The notes: generated by a model from the letters alone, not told the origin. Counted from the stretch's first letter, positions 18,087-27,119 are shown. The stretch: DNA of 64,000 nucleotides from Bacillota bacterium (GCA_021841025.1 JAKBWA010000055.1:1-64000); one strand, 5' to 3'. Numbers and translations: made by a program.

Positions 18087-20063
18087 CTACCGGGTCTCCT
18101 TGAATTTACTTAATTTGCGGTATAGTGTGCTTCGGTGAATGCCGAGACGTTGCGCCGCCCGAGAAATATTGTTGTCACATTCCGCTACGACATGTAAAAT
18201 CCAGTCCATTTCTTGTTGGCGCAACCCCGGTTCTGACGGACCATTTTGGCGTATTTGCGAGACGGCTTCGTGAAAACTCTCGGGGAGATCCTGGGTGGTA
18301 ATAACGGGAGATTGGTGTGATTGAGCCATAATGCGCTCGGCCACATTGCGGATCTCGCGCACGTTTCCTTTCCAAGGGTAATTATTGAAGACCACAGCGA
18401 CCCCAGGAGAAATGGCCGGGGAGAGCCTTCCCGTTTTTTGCGCAATGCGGCTTAAAAAATACTCCAGGATTTTCACAGCGTCCCCCGGACGCTCTCTGAC
18501 CGGGGGAAGAAAAATGGGCAATACGTTTAAGCGATAAAACAAATCACGGCGGAAGGCGCCGTCTTCAACCATCTCTTCCAGATTTTGATTGGTAGCCGCA
18601 ATGACTCTCACTTGAAGATGCATAGACGATTGTGCCCCAATGCGGGTGACCTCGCCCGTATCCAAGACCCGAAGCAGATACGGTTGCAAGGACAATGGCA
18701 ATTCCCCAATTTCATCCAGGAATATGGTTCCTTTGTGAGCCAGCTCAAATTTGCCAGGACGTCCCTCTTTGGCCGCTCCCGTAAACGAGCCGCCCTCGAA
18801 CCCGAACAACTCACTGCCAATAAGTTCATGCGGAATGGCTCCGCAGTTGACGGCAATATACGGGCCTGCGGCCCGGTGAGAGGCACAATGAATGGCCTGC
18901 GCCATAAGTTCTTTGCCTGTCCCGGTTTCCCCCAGCAATAAAACGGGTGAGTCATAACGAGCCGCGGCCCGCCCTTGCTCCACGGCTTGCAGAAATTGGG
19001 GTGCCTCCCCAATTAAGCTGCCAAAGGAGGCCAGGGGCATGGGCGTATCCTCCTTATGATGATTTTTGAGGGCCAGGGTTGAGGGTTTCCCCACCCGGGA
19101 AGCTCCCGCAGGGACGGCTTGGATAAGAGTTCCGATAGGCTGACGCTGCCGGTAACAGCGATGCAACACCCATTTCCACCTGGCATAGGCACCTTGCACT
19201 TCCCACGTGGTTCCATCCTCCATCTGTGAATAATGCGCAGGCAGAAAGCGCAGTTGGTTCTGGTTGTCAATCCACCCTTGATCCCAGGCAGCCGATGAGC
19301 AGCGAATAATTTGACTCCCGCGGTCCAGAGCAATAACAAGCGTGTTAGGGTAACGGGCCGCCAACTCCAAGTATTCTCCAAAGATCATAAACCGCTCCAA
19401 CTCCAATGAATCACGCAACCGGTCTTCGATAGCGCGTGCAATGGACTGCACGACCGCCAGCGAATGCGGATGATGGTACTCCCTGAGCCCGGTGAGATCG
19501 ATAACCCCCAGCACTTTGTGGGTGGCGGGATCGGTGATGGGGGCCGCACTGCATGTCCAAGAATGCACCGGCTGACAGTAATGCTCTGCCGCAAAGATTT
19601 GAACTGCCGTTCCTAAGGACAGGCAAGTGCCAATGGCATTGGTTCCAGCATGGTCTTCCCGCCAACTGGACCCGGGCACAAAGTTCATTTTTTCGGCCGC
19701 TTGACGGATATTGGACTCCCCGGCAATATTCAAAATCAACCCCTCGGCATCAGTAAAAACCACCAAATGCCGCGAAGGCATCATCGTATCGGTCAGAGCA
19801 TGAATATAGGGCACAAGATTTTCGTGCAGAAAGTGATTGGCCCATAACATTTCCACGGCCGATTCGTTGGTCAGCCTTTGGGCTGCCGAGCGTTGTGGGC
19901 TAATGCCCACGTCTTGACAACGCTTCCAGGAATCCACCACAAAACTTCGTCCGATTACGGGATATTGCCCGGAAATAACAAACTGCTTCCAGGTCTGTTC
20001 AGTTTCGTTGATGGCGTGATGGATATTTTTAGGAACACTCCGGACTAATAACTCGCTTCCCAT
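18087..20063 (-). CDS. mimR: Sigma-54-dependent activator, AcoR/MimR type
   Basis: 658 residues. Layout (numbered from the upstream ATG at 20069): an N-terminal sensor region with a GAF-like domain (about 80-225), a central AAA+ domain (about 350-575) with Walker A GETGTGKE near 380-387 and Walker B IFLDE near 449-453, and a C-terminal Fis-type helix-turn-helix (NISRAAQRLGIHRSTLYRKL). The sigma-54 contact loop reads GSFTGA instead of the usual GAFTGA. AcoR-like activators bind upstream DNA and open sigma-54 promoters after sensing a ligand through GAF; MimR does this for mycobacterial mimABCD. It is the last gene of the leftward arm and very probably drives both divergent promoters. The start is the ATG at 20063, seven bases from AGGAGG. 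Confidence 0.88.
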   Translation of the reverse strand: MGSELLVRSVPKNIHHAINETEQTWKQFVISGQYPVIGRSFVVDSWKRCQDVGISPQRSAAQRLTNESAVEMLWANHFLHENLVPYIHALTDTMMPSRHLVVFTDAEGLILNIAGESNIRQAAEKMNFVPGSSWREDHAGTNAIGTCLSLGTAVQIFAAEHYCQPVHSWTCSAAPITDPATHKVLGVIDLTGLREYHHPHSLAVVQSIARAIEDRLRDSLELERFMIFGEYLELAARYPNTLVIALDRGSQIIRCSSAAWDQGWIDNQNQLRFLPAHYSQMEDGTTWEVQGAYARWKWVLHRCYRQRQPIGTLIQAVPAGASRVGKPSTLALKNHHKEDTPMPLASFGSLIGEAPQFLQAVEQGRAAARYDSPVLLLGETGTGKELMAQAIHCASHRAAGPYIAVNCGAIPHELIGSELFGFEGGSFTGAAKEGRPGKFELAHKGTIFLDEIGELPLSLQPYLLRVLDTGEVTRIGAQSSMHLQVRVIAATNQNLEEMVEDGAFRRDLFYRLNVLPIFLPPVRERPGDAVKILEYFLSRIAQKTGRLSPAISPGVAVVFNNYPWKGNVREIRNVAERIMAQSHQSPVITTQDLPESFHEAVSQIRQNGPSEPGLRQQEMDWILHVVAECDNNISRAAQRLGIHRSTLYRKLSKFKETR

Positions 20064-20140
20064 ACTCATTCCTCCTTAGCCCCTAAGCCTAACCCAGCAC
20101 TACACCTGAACTGACATATCCAAAGGACGGCATCTCTTGG

Positions 20141-21775
20141 CTAGTGCATCCCAAGCGCTTCTCCGCCTCCGCCTCGGGCGGGGCCTTGGGTCGGATCGGG
20201 CGCATCCAGAGTGTCACTGATAAGAACCGAGGTGGTGAGAACCATTTTGGCGATTGATAACGCATTGACCAAGGCCTGAATCACGGATGTCACCGAATCC
20301 AAAATGCGTGCCTCACGGAGATCCTCCAATTGCGCATTGAGTGCATTCAACCCTAAATAGGAACCCAAATCGATGTGGGCCAGCACCGTTTCGGGCGACA
20401 GCCCCGAATTTTCCGCCAAGGTCCTCAAGGGCTCCTCTAAGGCACGGCAAAGAATTTGGCGCGCCCATTCTTTGGTGTCTGGACGAGAAGCCAAAGCGAG
20501 GTCTTTGATCTTCATGGCGGCATGGACATAACTGATACCCCCGCCTAACACCACGCCGTCTTGGAGGGCATGCTTGGCTGCGTTAATGGCATCTTCGGCC
20601 CGTTGCAAACGTTCTTTTTGTTCAACAGTGTTAAGCCCTCCGACCAACAAAACCGCAGTGTTTCCGGCCAGACGAGTCAGCCGTTCCTCCAGCTTGTCCC
20701 TTTCAAAGGGCTGTTGCGTGTAAGCAAGTTGTTCGCGGATAGCATTTTGCCGCCCTTGAATGATATCAGGAGATCCGTGCCCATCTGTCATAGTAATGCG
20801 ATCTTGGGTGACAACAACATGCCCGGCGAAGCCCAAATCAGTCCACTCGGCTTCGTCAGGGGATAAGCTCAAATCCCGGGCTAAGAACCGCCCGCCGGTA
20901 AAAATGGCCAAATCCTCCAACGCCATCTTGCGCCAGGGCCCAAATTCCGGCGCTCTAATGGCTGCGATATGGCGCAAGGAGGATTCATTCAGTGCCACAA
21001 TATGAGCCGTCGCTTTTTCGTCATAATCTTCCGCGATGAGAAGAACGTCGTGTCCTTGTTCCACGGCCTGCTCTATCAAAGCATCTAATGTCCCGAAATG
21101 ACTCAACTTTTGGTCGGTGAAAAGAAGGGCAACATCGGTCATTTCGATAGTCATGCTCTTCGGATTGGTAACAAGATGATGAGAGATGTATCCGCGGTCA
21201 AATTGCATACCGCCATGGTACTGAATAGTGTCTGGTCCAAAATGGGGTTCCAGTTCAATATGACTTTCAACCCCTAAGCGAGTCAGGATCTCGGCGACTA
21301 GCTGGCCCAAAGTTTCGTCTCCGGCGGCAATGCGAGCAACGGCTTCCAGAGCATTTTGGCCATCCAGGGCAAAACACTGGGATAAGATGATGTCCTGGAC
21401 GGTTTTCCCCCAGAGTTCCAATTGTCTGGTCAGATCCACCGAGTTAATGCCCTCATCCAAAGCTGGTTGGGCATGCTGGATCAGAGCATCAGCCAAAATC
21501 ATGGAGGTGGTGGTGCCGTCACCTGCCACTTCATTCGTTTGAAAGGCCGCCTCACGAGCCAATTGTATACCCATATTCTGAAATCGGTCCAAGACTTCGA
21601 TTTCGTTGGCAATACTAATGCCGTCGTTCGATACCGCCGGTTTGCCAATCAACCGGTCCATCACGGCCAATTTTCCTTTAGGGCCCAAGGTGCCGCGCAC
21701 GGCTAGGGACAAGATATGGACACCCTGGGCCAGTGATTGGCGGGCTTCTTCTTCAAATCGCAATAACTTTGGCAT
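20141..21775 (-). CDS. mimG: GroEL-like chaperonin dedicated to the monooxygenase (MimG type)
   Basis: About 544 residues, full GroEL length. The equatorial ATP site is kept: TLGPKGKLAVMD, AGDGTTTS, an AEDA segment matching the catalytic Asp, and VVLGGGISY. The sequence is well diverged from housekeeping GroEL, and the usual GGM-repeat tail is replaced by GGGGEALGMH. A chaperonin of this kind is needed for folding of the hydroxylase large subunit in mycobacterial mimABCD systems, and the gene order here matches. The ATG at 21775 has AAGGAG eight bases upstream. No groES lies nearby, so it would borrow the genomic one or act alone. Confidence 0.88.
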   Translation of the reverse strand: MPKLLRFEEEARQSLAQGVHILSLAVRGTLGPKGKLAVMDRLIGKPAVSNDGISIANEIEVLDRFQNMGIQLAREAAFQTNEVAGDGTTTSMILADALIQHAQPALDEGINSVDLTRQLELWGKTVQDIILSQCFALDGQNALEAVARIAAGDETLGQLVAEILTRLGVESHIELEPHFGPDTIQYHGGMQFDRGYISHHLVTNPKSMTIEMTDVALLFTDQKLSHFGTLDALIEQAVEQGHDVLLIAEDYDEKATAHIVALNESSLRHIAAIRAPEFGPWRKMALEDLAIFTGGRFLARDLSLSPDEAEWTDLGFAGHVVVTQDRITMTDGHGSPDIIQGRQNAIREQLAYTQQPFERDKLEERLTRLAGNTAVLLVGGLNTVEQKERLQRAEDAINAAKHALQDGVVLGGGISYVHAAMKIKDLALASRPDTKEWARQILCRALEEPLRTLAENSGLSPETVLAHIDLGSYLGLNALNAQLEDLREARILDSVTSVIQALVNALSIAKMVLTTSVLISDTLDAPDPTQGPARGGGGEALGMH

Positions 21776-21826
21776 CCCCAAAACTCCTTCCTATCCTGTC
21801 CTGTTTCTGTTCCAGAAGCCCAGGGC

Positions 21827-22858
21827 TTAGGGCACGAGCACCGCTCGCCCCATGATTTCTCCTTGCTCCAGCATAGCCATGACGCGTGGCGCATCTTGCA
21901 GAGGGAATTGGCGGGCCGTGATGATCACCTTGCCTTGGCGGTTTAATTCCATCAGTTCCGCCAATTCATTGTAGGTGCCCACCAAATTGCCCACGATATT
22001 GATTTCACGATTGACAAAATCCAAGGTCGGCACATTAACACGGCCGCCATATCCCACCACCGAATAAGTGCCTCCTTTGGCTAGCATTTCAATGGCACTT
22101 TGAGGAGTTTGGTGTTCACCCACGAAATCGATCACAATATCGACACCGTCTTTAGCAATGCTCCGGACTCCCTGAACGCCTCCGTCCGGTCCGGCTAATA
22201 CGCTATAGTGCGCACCGATTTCTTCAGCGAATTGGAGACGGTTTTTTTGGGTATCCACAGCAATGAGGGTAGCCGGTGTGAGAGCCTGGAGAATTTGGAT
22301 GGCAAAATGCCCGAGACCTCCAATCCCGATAATCACAATACGGGTGCCCGGCACACTCCACGGCACTAACTTTTTGATGGCATGATAAGCCGTGATGCCG
22401 GCGTCGGCAAAGGGAGCAAGAGGAAGGGGATCGGTGCCTGGGGCTAATGGCACTACCGAGCGGACAGAGGTTTTCAGATACTCGGCATAGCCGCCATCGG
22501 TGCCGTCCAAACCCGGAAAATGCCCGTTGACACAATACATATCGCGCCCCTGGCGGCACGCTGCACAAATTCCACAAGACATCAAGGGATGCAATATCAC
22601 AGGATCTCCTTTTTTCAGGTGAGTTGCGTTTTTGCCCACGCTCTCGACCCAACCGGCATTTTCATGGCCAATCGTATAGGGCAAAGAAGGATTGCCTAAA
22701 GCGTCTTTCCAAATGCCGTCGACAATATGCAAGTCGGTGCGGCAGACTCCGGCCCCGGCAATTTTTACAATGACATCGGTATCCGCACCGATTTCAGGCG
22801 GATCAATCTCATCGACGGTTATGGGCTCATGATAGGCGTGAATACGTCCAGCTTTCAT
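21827..22858 (-). CDS. adh: Zinc-dependent alcohol dehydrogenase
   Basis: About 343 residues, medium-chain dehydrogenase. The catalytic zinc region GVCRTDLHIVDG and GHENAGWVESVG are present, as is the structural-zinc loop with four cysteines (CGICAACRQGRDMYC), and the Rossmann motif GIGGLG binds NAD. In propane and propanol pathways this enzyme oxidises the alcohol made by the monooxygenase (2-propanol to acetone, or 1-propanol to propanal). It sits between the DUF59 and chaperonin genes in the leftward arm, with short gaps. The start is one of two adjacent ATG codons, with GGGGAGG upstream. Confidence 0.88.
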   Translation of the reverse strand: MKAGRIHAYHEPITVDEIDPPEIGADTDVIVKIAGAGVCRTDLHIVDGIWKDALGNPSLPYTIGHENAGWVESVGKNATHLKKGDPVILHPLMSCGICAACRQGRDMYCVNGHFPGLDGTDGGYAEYLKTSVRSVVPLAPGTDPLPLAPFADAGITAYHAIKKLVPWSVPGTRIVIIGIGGLGHFAIQILQALTPATLIAVDTQKNRLQFAEEIGAHYSVLAGPDGGVQGVRSIAKDGVDIVIDFVGEHQTPQSAIEMLAKGGTYSVVGYGGRVNVPTLDFVNREINIVGNLVGTYNELAELMELNRQGKVIITARQFPLQDAPRVMAMLEQGEIMGRAVLVP

Positions 22859-22920
22859 CATTTAACCTCCCCAAAAGAATAGTCTTGCGGCCCGTGAACC
22901 GGCCGTGTTGTGAATACCCG

Positions 22921-23661
22921 CTAATGCGAATCCACCAAAGGTAAAGAATAACCCGGGTCTTGGCGGGGATAACGCACGGCAAGGAGCCCTTGGCAGATAT
23001 GGGCATTGGATTCCATATTCAGGGCAACCAGCCGCAGAATATGAGAATGACGCCCCCACAACTCTGGGCTAATCGCCCTCCCCGAGATGTCCACGATCAC
23101 CGCATCATTATCACCGCATCCCACTTTCCAATATTGCGCCATCTCCTCATAACGCTCCAGCAGTTGTTGACCCGGAGCAGGCGCTTGAAGGATTTGGCGC
23201 ACTTCCTGCCATGTCCCCGGTGTCCACGAAGACATATTGAGACCCTGGGTCTGAAGATAGTCCAAAACCCGCTTCTGCCGGGAATAAAACGCCTTTTCCT
23301 TGAATACACGGCGCACACTTTCCAAATCTCCCGTCGATTCCGAAAATATTTGGGAAAATGACTGATGGCGGGCAATGCCTTGATTGAGTTTCTCTTGGCT
23401 TTCGTGATCAATAAGCGTAATGCGCGCCGATTTAACCCACGGCAATGCCATTAAAGCGTCGTCCAAATCTTTCATCATCATAAACGAGAAATTAGGCGAG
23501 CACCAATAGGTCGGCAACCGCAAGGTGACGGCAACATCTGTGTCTGATACCTCGAGACAGGCGACAAAGTTGAGTTCGTGAATGGACCGGTCCAATTCCG
23601 GATCATAGACATGATCTAGAACATGCCAAATTTCTTTAATTCGAGCCTCTTGCGTATACAT
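22921..23661 (-). CDS. DUF59/MIP18-type iron-sulfur assembly protein
   Basis: About 246 residues. Residues 5-90 form the DUF59 domain: VLDHVYDPELDRSIHELNFV, then VAVTLRLPTYWCSPNFSFMM, whose cysteine matches the conserved Cys of PaaD/SufT-type proteins. The C-terminal 150 residues are not a family I know. A DUF59 protein is part of the known mim/prm gene set in mycobacteria, placed between the amidohydrolase and the alcohol dehydrogenase as here. It probably helps build or insert the reductase iron-sulfur cluster or the di-iron centre; that role is inferred. Confidence 0.8.
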   Translation of the reverse strand: MYTQEARIKEIWHVLDHVYDPELDRSIHELNFVACLEVSDTDVAVTLRLPTYWCSPNFSFMMMKDLDDALMALPWVKSARITLIDHESQEKLNQGIARHQSFSQIFSESTGDLESVRRVFKEKAFYSRQKRVLDYLQTQGLNMSSWTPGTWQEVRQILQAPAPGQQLLERYEEMAQYWKVGCGDNDAVIVDISGRAISPELWGRHSHILRLVALNMESNAHICQGLLAVRYPRQDPGYSLPLVDSH

Positions 23662-23678
23662 CACGCACACAACCTTTC

Positions 23679-24710
23679 TTAACCTGCTTGACGGGTTTTT
23701 TGGCTGATGACATCATGGCGCAGTTGGGACAGGCGGGAAGGCACGTCAATCTCATAAAGACGCGCGGCATTCGTCCCCAGAATTTTTTTCTTAATCTCGC
23801 GTGTCAGCTGGACACCCGTTTCCTGACGGATGTCATCCGGCAATTCAAAACTCATGAACTGATCGATAAGCCACCGAGGCTGCCATAAGGCGTAATCACT
23901 GCCAAACACAATGCGGTCTTCATTAAGCCAATACAAAAGCTCGCTGATAATTTGGGCAAAGTAGCGGGGTCTGGTGTGAATGAAAGCGTTAGCGACGGCC
24001 AGACCGGCATAGACGTTGGGCTCTTGAGTGGCAATCCAGCAAAATTGCTCCAGACGGGGCAATCCCACATGCTCCACAATAAAGTTCAGATCCGGAAAAG
24101 TACTGGCGGCGTCATCGATGTCGGAGACATCGAAGGCATCCATGTTCAATGGTTTAATGGTGGGGCCTTTGTGAACATGAATGTTGCGAATGCCCACTTG
24201 CAGGCACTTAGCCAAATATCTTTGCGCCCAAGCATCCGACAACCGGTATCCTTTCGAGTCTCCATGCCATTCGGCGGTATAGAGCTTAACCCCTCGGAGA
24301 TGATACGTTTTTGCCCACTCTTCCAGACGCTCCAGACCCTCCTCACCATCACGGGGGTCAAAATATCCATTGCCAATCAGCCGGCCCGGATATTGCTCGG
24401 CTAAGGCAAAGTTTTTGGCGACGTTGCCAAAAGGTTCCTTATAGAAGTCCGTTAAGCCGACCGGTTGAAAAATCGCCACGTCAACATACCCCGTTTCGAA
24501 CACGTCATGAATGAAGGTCTCTTGATCGTATCGGAGAAATTTGTCATGGGGCCAGAGCCACTCCTGGGGACTCAAGTTGCGGTGATAATCATAAAAGCAG
24601 TCAATAAATTCCTGGCCGTGACGATTCTTTTGGTTGGCTGTACTGCCATCCCACAACGCGACATGACCATCAACCACAAAAATTTCCTCACCGTCTGTTG
24701 TCTTGTACAT
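23679..24710 (-). CDS. Amidohydrolase-family protein of the monooxygenase cluster
   Basis: 343 residues, amidohydrolase 2 (TIM-barrel) family and the first gene of the leftward operon. Conserved blocks are GVKLYTAEWHGDSKGYRL, HVHKGPT (metal His), IVEHVGLPRLEQFCW (metal His) and FGSDYALWQPRW (catalytic Asp). The N-terminal metal motif, usually HxH, reads DGHVALWD, so the second His is missing. The protein accompanies mimABCD-type enzymes in actinobacteria and is thought to help make active hydroxylase, but its reaction is unknown. AGGAGG lies seven bases before the ATG. Controlled by the sigma-54 promoter at 24833-24849. Confidence 0.85.
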   Translation of the reverse strand: MYKTTDGEEIFVVDGHVALWDGSTANQKNRHGQEFIDCFYDYHRNLSPQEWLWPHDKFLRYDQETFIHDVFETGYVDVAIFQPVGLTDFYKEPFGNVAKNFALAEQYPGRLIGNGYFDPRDGEEGLERLEEWAKTYHLRGVKLYTAEWHGDSKGYRLSDAWAQRYLAKCLQVGIRNIHVHKGPTIKPLNMDAFDVSDIDDAASTFPDLNFIVEHVGLPRLEQFCWIATQEPNVYAGLAVANAFIHTRPRYFAQIISELLYWLNEDRIVFGSDYALWQPRWLIDQFMSFELPDDIRQETGVQLTREIKKKILGTNAARLYEIDVPSRLSQLRHDVISQKTRQAG

Positions 24711-24832
24711 TTTCCTACCTCCTAGTCGATGTGGTGATTTGTACTCGTCGGAAGATCGCTTTCCACGCTTTCCTCAAGACAAGAATATTGCCCGGGAATT
24801 TGAGGATCACGGCCCTCACTAATATGTAAAGA

Positions 24833-24849
24833 AGCATTTTTGGTGCCAA
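24833..24849 (-). promoter_or_regulatory. Sigma-54 promoter of the leftward arm
   Basis: The minus strand reads TTGGCACCAAAAATGCT. It has the invariant GG and GC with exactly ten bases between them and TGGCAC in full, matching the -24/-12 consensus. Transcription would start near 24822, about 112 bp upstream of the amidohydrolase. It is almost identical to the promoter at 25220-25236. Confidence 0.8.
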
Positions 24850-24942
24850 CATTCTGTCTCGATCTGATTCGTCTATCTTCCAAGGGTCAGCCGACCTTTT
24901 CCGTTTCCATGGGTCTATGGTTTGTTGCAGATTTCTTGGAGC

Positions 24943-24957
24943 GTTGCATATTGCAAC
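24943..24957. promoter_or_regulatory. Activator-binding inverted repeat 1
   Basis: Perfect inverted repeat GTTGCA-TAT-TGCAAC, 94 bp upstream of the leftward -24/-12 promoter. A further half-site GTTGC sits at 24924. It shares GTTGC/GCAAC half-sites with the repeat at 25117-25139, so both probably bind the same activator. Confidence 0.6.
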
Positions 24958-25116
24958 AAAAGTAACAAAATTCTATTTACTATCTTACAACGAAGTTTAG
25001 GTGTTCTGAGGGAGCTCGTTTGAATCATCTGCCATTATTTTTTGGTAAAGTTTAAATTTGTGAATAGTCGTCCTATTATGTCGTTTTAAAACCCTTGAGA
25101 CCACTCGGGTCAAGCG

Positions 25117-25139
25117 AGATGTTGCAAAACGCAACATCT
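25117..25139. promoter_or_regulatory. Activator-binding inverted repeat 2
   Basis: Perfect inverted repeat AGATGTTGC-AAAAC-GCAACATCT, 81 bp upstream of the rightward -24/-12 promoter, the usual distance for an enhancer-like site of a sigma-54 activator. Confidence 0.65.
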
Positions 25140-25219
25140 AAATCCCTTGCGCAACAATCCCGAGACCATCCCCCCTTAAAATACCCTTGAAACACGGCGG
25201 TGTGAGCCAATTGGAGCAA

Positions 25220-25236
25220 CTGGCACCAAACATGCT
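25220..25236 (+). promoter_or_regulatory. Sigma-54 promoter of mimABCD-rpoN
   Basis: CTGGCACCAAACATGCT matches the -24/-12 consensus, with GG and GC ten bases apart. Transcription would start near 25248, giving a leader of about 147 bases before the hydroxylase gene. Confidence 0.8.
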
Positions 25237-25394
25237 GCATATAGGGGATAAGAGCGTAACGACGTTCTTCATCCGTGTTGATAGGCGGATGCATAGCCGA
25301 AAGTTGTGATCCTGACCCATGAGCACAGAAGGATTGGGTCAAATTGAAAAAGCATTTCGGGAAGGACCTATAAGGATCTAAAGGAGGGTGCATC

Positions 25395-27053
25395 ATGGCA
25401 ACGCCGTTATCGAAAATTACCGCACAAAAGGGCATTAGCCTGGCTGAAGCAACGAGGCGGATTGCGGATTTGGGGTGGCTGCCCACATACGCGCAGCAGT
25501 CATTAAAATATCCGACCGACTACAAATTCTCGAAAGCGCCCAAAGACCCGATGAAGCAAGTACTCCGGTCATATTTTCCCATGCAGGAAGAGAAGGATAA
25601 CCGCGTCTATGGAGCCTTGGACGCTGGACTTAGGGGGAATATGTTCCGCAATGTGGAACCCCGGTGGATCGAGTGGATGAAATTGTTTTTGGCGATCATC
25701 CCGTTTCCCGAAATTTCCGCGGCCCGCTCAATGGCCATTGAAGCCAATGTGGTGCCCGGACATGATCTCAGAACCGGATACACCCTGCAAATGATTGACG
25801 AGATGCGGCACTCCACCATTCAAATGAACCTAAAGAAATGGTATATGGAGAATTACGTCGATCCCTCAGGATTTGATATTACCGAGGCGGCATTTGGCAA
25901 GTGCTATGCCACGACGATCGGCAGGCAGTTTGGCGAAGGCTTTATCACCGGAGATGCTATTACCGCGACCAACATCTATTTGCAAGTCGTAGCCGAAACG
26001 GCCTTTACCAATACCCTCTTCGTGGCAATGCCATCAGAGGCCGCAAGCAACGGCGACTACGCCTTGCCCACCGTCTTCTTATCCGTGCAATCCGATGAGT
26101 CCCGGCATATTGGCAACGGGCACTCCACATTAATGTCGGTCTTAAACGATCCCGACAACCACCTGTTGCTGGAACGCGATATCCGCTATGCATTTTGGCA
26201 AAATCACGCCATTGTCGATGCCGCAATTGGCACGATCATTGAATACGGGACCAAAGACCGCCGCAAGGACAAAGAATCGTATGCGGAATTGTGGCAGCGG
26301 TGGATCTTCGATGACTACTACCGCAGTTACCTCCTGCCGTTGGAAAAGTACGGGCTGAAGATTCATCATGACGATGTGCAAGCGGCGTGGGACAGGATCA
26401 TCAAGAAAGACTATGTTCATTACGTCGCACAGTTCTTCTCCGCAGGATGGCCCGTGAACTTTTGGCGCATTGATCCCTTGGATGAACGGGACTTCGAATG
26501 GTTTGAATACAAATATCCCGGATGGTACAACAAATTCGGCGCGTGGTGGGAAAACTACCGAGCGCTTTCCAAACCGGGGAGCACCCCCGTCGTCTTTGCC
26601 GATACCGGCTATGTCTATCCCCACCGGTGCTGGAGTTGCTTGGTTCCTTGTCTGATTCGGGAGGACATGGTGGTCGATGAAGTTGATGGGCAGCTGTATA
26701 CCTATTGTTCCGAACAATGCCGCTGGACTCATAAAGTGGCTTTCGCCAGCGAATATCAGGGACGTCCAACGCCGGCGATGGGAAGATTCAGCGGGCGCCG
26801 ACAGTGGGAGGAAGTCTATCACGGCTGGGATCTGGCCGACATTATTCAAGACTTGGGATTTGTCCGTTCTGACGGCAAAACCTTAATTCCCCAACCCCAT
26901 TTGGAGTTTGACGATGCCCAAATGTGGACTTTAGACCATGTTCGGGGTTATGAATTGCGCAGTCCTCTTATTGATCTCCGCAATATGAACCCCGAACAAA
27001 GACAAAAGCACATTGATCAATATCGCCAAGGCTTTAGTGTGCACAAGATTTAA
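25395..27053 (+). CDS. mimA: Propane-type di-iron monooxygenase, hydroxylase large subunit
   Basis: 552 residues, the alpha subunit of a soluble di-iron monooxygenase. All six iron ligands are present with the same spacing as in methane monooxygenase MmoX: Glu106 (PEISAARSM), Glu136 and His139 (DEMRH), Glu201 (VVAETAFT), Glu235 and His238 (DESRH). Thr205 matches the conserved active-site Thr (MmoX 213), and Gln143 occupies the position of MmoX Cys151. A CWSCLVPC motif lies in the C-terminal half. The gene order (large subunit, reductase, small subunit, coupling protein) is that of propane monooxygenases PrmABCD/MimABCD, which hydroxylate propane mostly at C2 and also attack phenol or acetone. 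The exact substrate cannot be read from sequence. AAGGAGG precedes the ATG. Confidence 0.92.
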   Translation: MATPLSKITAQKGISLAEATRRIADLGWLPTYAQQSLKYPTDYKFSKAPKDPMKQVLRSYFPMQEEKDNRVYGALDAGLRGNMFRNVEPRWIEWMKLFLAIIPFPEISAARSMAIEANVVPGHDLRTGYTLQMIDEMRHSTIQMNLKKWYMENYVDPSGFDITEAAFGKCYATTIGRQFGEGFITGDAITATNIYLQVVAETAFTNTLFVAMPSEAASNGDYALPTVFLSVQSDESRHIGNGHSTLMSVLNDPDNHLLLERDIRYAFWQNHAIVDAAIGTIIEYGTKDRRKDKESYAELWQRWIFDDYYRSYLLPLEKYGLKIHHDDVQAAWDRIIKKDYVHYVAQFFSAGWPVNFWRIDPLDERDFEWFEYKYPGWYNKFGAWWENYRALSKPGSTPVVFADTGYVYPHRCWSCLVPCLIREDMVVDEVDGQLYTYCSEQCRWTHKVAFASEYQGRPTPAMGRFSGRRQWEEVYHGWDLADIIQDLGFVRSDGKTLIPQPHLEFDDAQMWTLDHVRGYELRSPLIDLRNMNPEQRQKHIDQYRQGFSVHKI

Positions 27054-27119
27054 AATATTGCTCCCGGGGCTGCTCGTCCCAGGAGGCCATGGCGTACGTA
27101 TTGGGGAGGGTTGAAGGTT

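Noticed and set aside
18042-18097. Terminator AGACCCGG/CCGGGTCT between regulator and NRAMP gene
   Set aside because: The loop of 40 bases is long and the right arm overlaps the regulator's stop region; not convincing enough to separate the transcripts.
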